From assembly GCA_002438805.1 (NCBI GenBank), contig DJQV01000004.1, forward strand, positions 12,075 through 76,074: a stretch of DNA of 64,000 nt, given 5' to 3'. The notes below the pieces were generated by a model that saw nothing but the letters and a program-made list of their open reading frames with translations, did no database searches and had not been told where the DNA came from. The translations under genes were made by a program, and so were the position numbers. Every line of letters begins with the position of its first letter. Position 1 is the stretch's first letter. Source of the stretch: Bacteroidales bacterium UBA6377. Its GTDB lineage: Bacteria > Bacteroidota > Bacteroidia > Bacteroidales > UBA932. This document shows positions 60,811-64,000 of the stretch, piece after piece.

Positions 60811-61402
60811 CAGCGGCTTCGTTCAAGAATTCCGCCATGGCCCTTATGGCTTTGCCACGATGGGACATGGCGTTTTTCTGTTCATCAGACAGCTGGGCGA
60901 GCGTCTTGTCCGGGTATGCGTCAGGGATGAAGACAGGGTCATATCCGAAACCGTTCGTCCCGGCAGGGGACAGAGCTATGTTTCCGTTCATACAGCCTTC
61001 GAAGATATGTTCCCTCCCGTCCAGAATCAGAGTGACGACCGTGCGAAACCGCGCACGGCGCGAAACTCCAGGGCCGAGCCGGGAGAGTTCCGCGAGCAGT
61101 TTGGCCATGTTGGCCTTGTCGTCGTGTCCCTCACCGGCATAGCGTGCGGAATACACTCCGGGCGCGCCGCCGAGCGCTTCGACTTCAAGTCCCGTGTCAT
61201 CTGCGAAGCAGTCCTGCCCGCTGAGCAGATAAAGGTGGCGTGCCTTGATGAGGGAGTTCGCTTCAAGCGTTTCCCCATTTTCCTCTACCTCGGCGTCCAG
61301 ACCGAGCGAAGATGGTGACACCACCTCAAACTCTCCGCCGAGTATCTCTCCGGCCTCGCGGAGCTTGCCCTTGTTGGCCGTAGCAAAAATCAGTCTTTTC
61401 AT
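60782..61402 (-). CDS. rdgB: non-canonical purine NTP pyrophosphatase RdgB/HAM1
   Basis: A 206-residue house-cleaning enzyme removing dITP/XTP. Motifs: ATANKGKLREAGEIL at the start, FADDTGLEVEALGGAPGVYSARYAG, and a C-terminal MSHRGKAIR. Start is ATG 61402, overlapping the U32 stop (ATGA); four extra residues are possible from an upstream codon. Confidence 0.93.
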   Translation of the reverse strand: MKRLIFATANKGKLREAGEILGGEFEVVSPSSLGLDAEVEENGETLEANSLIKARHLYLLSGQDCFADDTGLEVEALGGAPGVYSARYAGEGHDDKANMAKLLAELSRLGPGVSRRARFRTVVTLILDGREHIFEGCMNGNIALSPAGTNGFGYDPVFIPDAYPDKTLAQLSDEQKNAMSHRGKAIRAMAEFLNEAAAICPPSAGD

Positions 61403-62655
61403 TTCTCCTGCCATATATAGATCTTGTCGCCGCGGCGCAGACGTCCGTCCGGACAGATTCCCGGGTCAACGGCTACGGAGCAGCGCACGCCCTTGCATGC
61501 CTGCTGCACAGGTTTGAGGTTGACCCTCATGTCCTCGACCTTGAATTCGACCACTCCTGTCGTGGCTCCTATGGCCATGGCCCTGTCCCCGACGCTGAGA
61601 GGCGAGGACTCGATGGAAATCTCGGCCACACCGATGCGGTCAAACCAGTTGGTGACCTTGCCGCAGTAGACTTTCTTGAGGGTGGCCTGTGAGCCGTAGA
61701 CGTCGCTCCACTGCCCGAGATACGCCCCCTGATAGTATCCGTCCCAGAAGCCGCGGTTGAATACTTCGGCGAGTTCGGCTTTCAGGGAAGCGGCCAGCTC
61801 CGGAGTGTATGTCCCGTCGCATACAGCCTGCGCGGCCCGGCTGTAGCATGAAGCACAGCGCTTGACATATTCTGCCGAGCGGGCGCGGCCTTCTATCTTG
61901 AAGACCTTGACGCCGCTCTCTATGATGCGGTCCATGAACTCTATGGTGCACAGGTCCTTGGGGGACATGATGTATTTGTTGTCTATATTGAGCTTGTTGC
62001 CTGTCTCCAGGTCGGTGACCTCATATCCTCTACGGCAGACCTGATAGCAGGCTCCGCGGTTGGCGGAAGCGCCGTAGCTGTGCAGGGACAGATAGCATTT
62101 GCCGCTGATGGCCATGCAGAGCGCTCCGTGGGCGAACATCTCTATCCTGACAGGCTTGCCGGCGGGGCCGCAGATGTTGTCCCGGATGATGGTGTCGTAG
62201 ATCTCGCGTACCTGATCGAGATTGAGCTCGCGGGCCAGCACGACGACATCGGCGAACTGGGAGTAGAAACGCAGGGCTTCGGCATTGGAGATAGACAGCT
62301 GCGTGGAGATATGGACTTCCAAACCGATTTTGCGGCAGTACATTATCGCCGCCATGTCGGAAGCGATGATTGCGTCCACTCCTGCGGCTGCTGCCGCGTC
62401 CAGAGCCTCGCGCATCGGTTGGAGGTCCTCCTGATAGAGGACTATGTTGAGGGTCATGTAGCTCTTGACCCCGGCCTCGCGGCAGATGCGCACGATCTCG
62501 GGAAGGTCTTCTGGGCTGAAATTGTTTGCCGAGTGGCTGCGCATGTTGAGATGTCCTACACCGAAATATACGGAGTCCGCTCCGCCTTGTATGGCCGCGT
62601 GCAGGCATTCGAAATTGCCCGCCGGAGCCATTATTTCCAATTCATTACGTTTCAC
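61399..62655 (-). CDS. peptidase U32 family protein (TrhP/RlhA-like)
   Basis: A 418-residue protein. The U32 signature EMFAHGALCMAISGKCYLS and the Cys-rich GACYQVCRRGYEV are present. Some U32 proteins (TrhP, RlhA) hydroxylate RNA bases; length fits TrhP-type, but proteolytic function is also described. Start GTG at 62655 (VKRNELEIMAPAGNFE) lies 5 bases after a TAATTTTG box, so leaderless; a reading frame reaching to 62901 runs through the promoter. An ATG (IMAPAG) 8 codons downstream is possible. Confidence 0.85.
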   Translation of the reverse strand: MKRNELEIMAPAGNFECLHAAIQGGADSVYFGVGHLNMRSHSANNFSPEDLPEIVRICREAGVKSYMTLNIVLYQEDLQPMREALDAAAAAGVDAIIASDMAAIMYCRKIGLEVHISTQLSISNAEALRFYSQFADVVVLARELNLDQVREIYDTIIRDNICGPAGKPVRIEMFAHGALCMAISGKCYLSLHSYGASANRGACYQVCRRGYEVTDLETGNKLNIDNKYIMSPKDLCTIEFMDRIIESGVKVFKIEGRARSAEYVKRCASCYSRAAQAVCDGTYTPELAASLKAELAEVFNRGFWDGYYQGAYLGQWSDVYGSQATLKKVYCGKVTNWFDRIGVAEISIESSPLSVGDRAMAIGATTGVVEFKVEDMRVNLKPVQQACKGVRCSVAVDPGICPDGRLRRGDKIYIWQEK

Positions 62656-62660
62656 GGACG

Positions 62661-62691
62661 CAAAATTACTCTTTTCAGCGGAATACGCCAA
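62661..62691 (-). promoter_or_regulatory. promoter of the U32-rdgB unit
   Basis: TTGG (62691-62688), a 19-base spacer, TAATTTTG (62668-62661) on the minus strand; start codon GTG at 62655. Confidence 0.6.
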
Positions 62692-62733
62692 CAGCCCAGC
62701 CCCGCCCCGCCTCTTCCGTGCCGTGGCGGTGAG

Positions 62734-62749
62734 CCCCGTGCGCACGGGG
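62734..62749. repeat. perfect 16-base palindrome
   Basis: CCCCGTGCGCACGGGG reads the same on both strands, in a G+C-rich stretch between the Rpn-type gene and U32. It may be part of a transcript end or protein-binding site. The rest of 62692-62843 shows no gene. Confidence 0.4.
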
Positions 62750-62843
62750 GATGCCTTGCCAGAGAAGCGGCAGCGCCCGACAGGGGCCTGCTGAAAAAAT
62801 GAACTCAAATGAACCGGACAACTTCTTATTCGCCAGAAAAATG

Positions 62844-63995
62844 TCAGGACTGGGCAGTCCGTTCCAGTTCTCGCACCTCGTCCTCCGACAGGCCGGAACA
62901 CTCTACGATGACATCCATCGGAAGTCCAGCTTTCAGCATCCGTCTGGCGATGGCAGCCTGCTCTTCGGCTTTGCCCTCCGCGAGCCCCTCAGCTTTGCCT
63001 CTTGCTTCCCCGATGGCTTCGCCTTCCGCGAGACCTTCCGCTCTACCCTTGTCCATCGCATAGTCGTAGCGCAATGCCAAATCAAGTTCTGTGATCATAT
63101 CATTTTCGTATAAAATCCTCTTGTCGGCGGAGAAGCCAGCTATCTCGCAGGCATCTGTGACGCCCTCTGCCAAACTGCTGTGACTCAACTCCTCCGGCAG
63201 CTCTTCCATCACTCCGCTGTGGCGGAAAAGCCAGAACAGCGCATCCCTGTCGTCCACGCACTCGGCAGCACTCTTTGTGAACCTCTCCAGCTCCGCAAAT
63301 ATACACAAAATAGTGTCAGGCGCAACTTCTCCCGTGCGGCTCTCGATGAAGCGGTAGCAGGAGACTATGTTGTCGGAGCTCCAGAGTGCCTCGTCCTCGT
63401 GCGGCAGGGAGTAGTTGAGTATGCCAACGATATAGACCGGCTTCAGGTCATCCTCGTATGTCTTCCCGCGTACAAGTCCTGTGTGGTAGACTCCGGCGCC
63501 ATAGTAGATGCACCTCTCGAAGAAGGCGTTCTCGGGCTCGCGTTGCATCTCCACTATGAAAGTCCTTTTGTCCTCGCCCCGGCAGACGAGGTCCATTCTT
63601 GTGGTCTTGCTGTTGAGAAATTCAGGTACACTCTCGCGGTCGATATATTCGAGTATGTCTTCCACTTTTGCCTCCGGCGGCAGGAGGACGTTGAGCAGGC
63701 CGATGAGCAGGGCCTTGTTGCTCCTGTCGGCGAACACCGCCTTGAATCCGGCGTCAAGCGTCAGGTCCACGTAACGTCCCGGGACTACGGTGGACTTGGC
63801 GGCGGTCCTCCTCCTTCCGCCGACATTCGCGCGTCTGTCTCCGCCCCTGTTCCGGCCCGCGTTCCTACCGCCGCTTGCGCTGCCTCTCATGTCTCCGCTT
63901 CCGACCTCGGTTCCGCTGCCATTTCCGCTTCCTTTCCCCTCACACTTCTGCCCCGCAGCCTCGCCGCCGGCAGAATCCTTCTTGAAGTCTTTCAT
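62844..63995 (-). CDS. Rpn-family recombination-promoting nuclease/putative transposase
   Basis: A 383-residue protein of the Rpn/PD-(D/E)XK nuclease transposase family. The core runs from about residue 72 (VPGRYVDLTLDAGFKAVF) with the D..ExQ active site D135 (RMDLVC) and E149-x-Q151 (FIVEMQRE). The C-terminal third has EGLAEG-type repeats (about 325-355), usual in this family. Unusual is the 70-residue N-terminus, rich in Gly, Ser, Arg and Asn (GGRNAGRNRGGDRRANVGGRRR). The ATG is at 63995 and a GTG lies at 63998, 2 bases from the window edge, so the start could be upstream of the window. Confidence 0.78.
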   Translation of the reverse strand: MKDFKKDSAGGEAAGQKCEGKGSGNGSGTEVGSGDMRGSASGGRNAGRNRGGDRRANVGGRRRTAAKSTVVPGRYVDLTLDAGFKAVFADRSNKALLIGLLNVLLPPEAKVEDILEYIDRESVPEFLNSKTTRMDLVCRGEDKRTFIVEMQREPENAFFERCIYYGAGVYHTGLVRGKTYEDDLKPVYIVGILNYSLPHEDEALWSSDNIVSCYRFIESRTGEVAPDTILCIFAELERFTKSAAECVDDRDALFWLFRHSGVMEELPEELSHSSLAEGVTDACEIAGFSADKRILYENDMITELDLALRYDYAMDKGRAEGLAEGEAIGEARGKAEGLAEGKAEEQAAIARRMLKAGLPMDVIVECSGLSEDEVRELERTAQS

Positions 63996-64000
63996 CACAT

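Noticed and set aside
1..64000. CRISPR array, rRNA genes or replication origin
   Set aside because: No regularly spaced repeats, rRNA core sequences or DnaA-box clusters were seen in the window.

Overview
The window looks like a compact chromosomal segment from a member of the Bacteroidetes, most likely the order Bacteroidales. The evidence is the phylum-type promoter (TTTG, a 19-21 base spacer, then TAnnTTTG) in front of many genes, and several phylum-typical genes: split transketolase, DUF2723, DUF4271, GldH, a PSP1 protein, BACON-domain lipoproteins and an Oar-like TonB-dependent receptor. Conserved genes are visibly G+C rich, and neighbouring genes very often overlap by 4 bases (ATGA). 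The genus cannot be fixed from the sequence alone.

Layout. 1-3.5 kb (minus strand): a type II fatty-acid cluster (acyl-CoA/ACP ligase, FabF, FabZ, start of FabI). 3.7-5.1 kb: trmN6 and lolD. 5.2 kb: tRNA-Pro(TGG) with its own promoter and terminator, followed by a large membrane protein fused to an acyltransferase domain. 7.4-9.2 kb: two-subunit transketolase. 9.3-13.5 kb: lepA, a Zn/Cd-type P-ATPase and a YqaA-like protein. 13.5-16 kb: sui1-like / DUF4271 / hemD / rnpA / yidD operon. 16-22.3 kb: DUF2723 membrane glycosyltransferase, an rRNA-type methyltransferase, pgk and lgt. 22.4-28.2 kb: tripartite RND efflux pump plus a small PII-like partner. 28.3-34.3 kb: thioredoxin, a barrel protein, LOG, prenyl synthase, holB, PSP1, gldH and trmB in one direction. 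34.3-36.6 kb: accessory DUF4143 ATPase and a truncated outer-membrane barrel. 36.6-39.2 kb: miaA, smpB, metK.

39.4-48.3 kb is the most unusual part: an Oar-like TonB-dependent receptor, two lipoproteins that together carry four copies of one OB-fold-like module plus BACON-like domains, a secreted DNA/RNA non-specific endonuclease lipoprotein, and a DUF4143 ATPase lodged between the sister lipoproteins. A reasonable hypothesis is a surface system that binds, cuts and imports extracellular nucleic acid. 48.3-55.6 kb: M3 peptidase lipoprotein, gpmI, a ManA-like isomerase, rnr and three small membrane-associated proteins. 55.7-57.1 kb: a third DUF4143 ATPase. 57.3-62.7 kb: rsgA, prenyl synthase, a tryptophan attenuator (leader peptide with three consecutive Trp codons) in front of a TrpB2-like tryptophan synthase beta chain, rdgB and a U32 peptidase-family protein. 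The window ends in an Rpn-type nuclease gene.

Regulation worth noting: several promoters sit so close to the start codon that the mRNAs should be leaderless or nearly so; the thioredoxin promoter fires from inside an upstream terminator hairpin; two of the three DUF4143 ATPase genes carry paired direct repeats with a shared TCTCAA core upstream.
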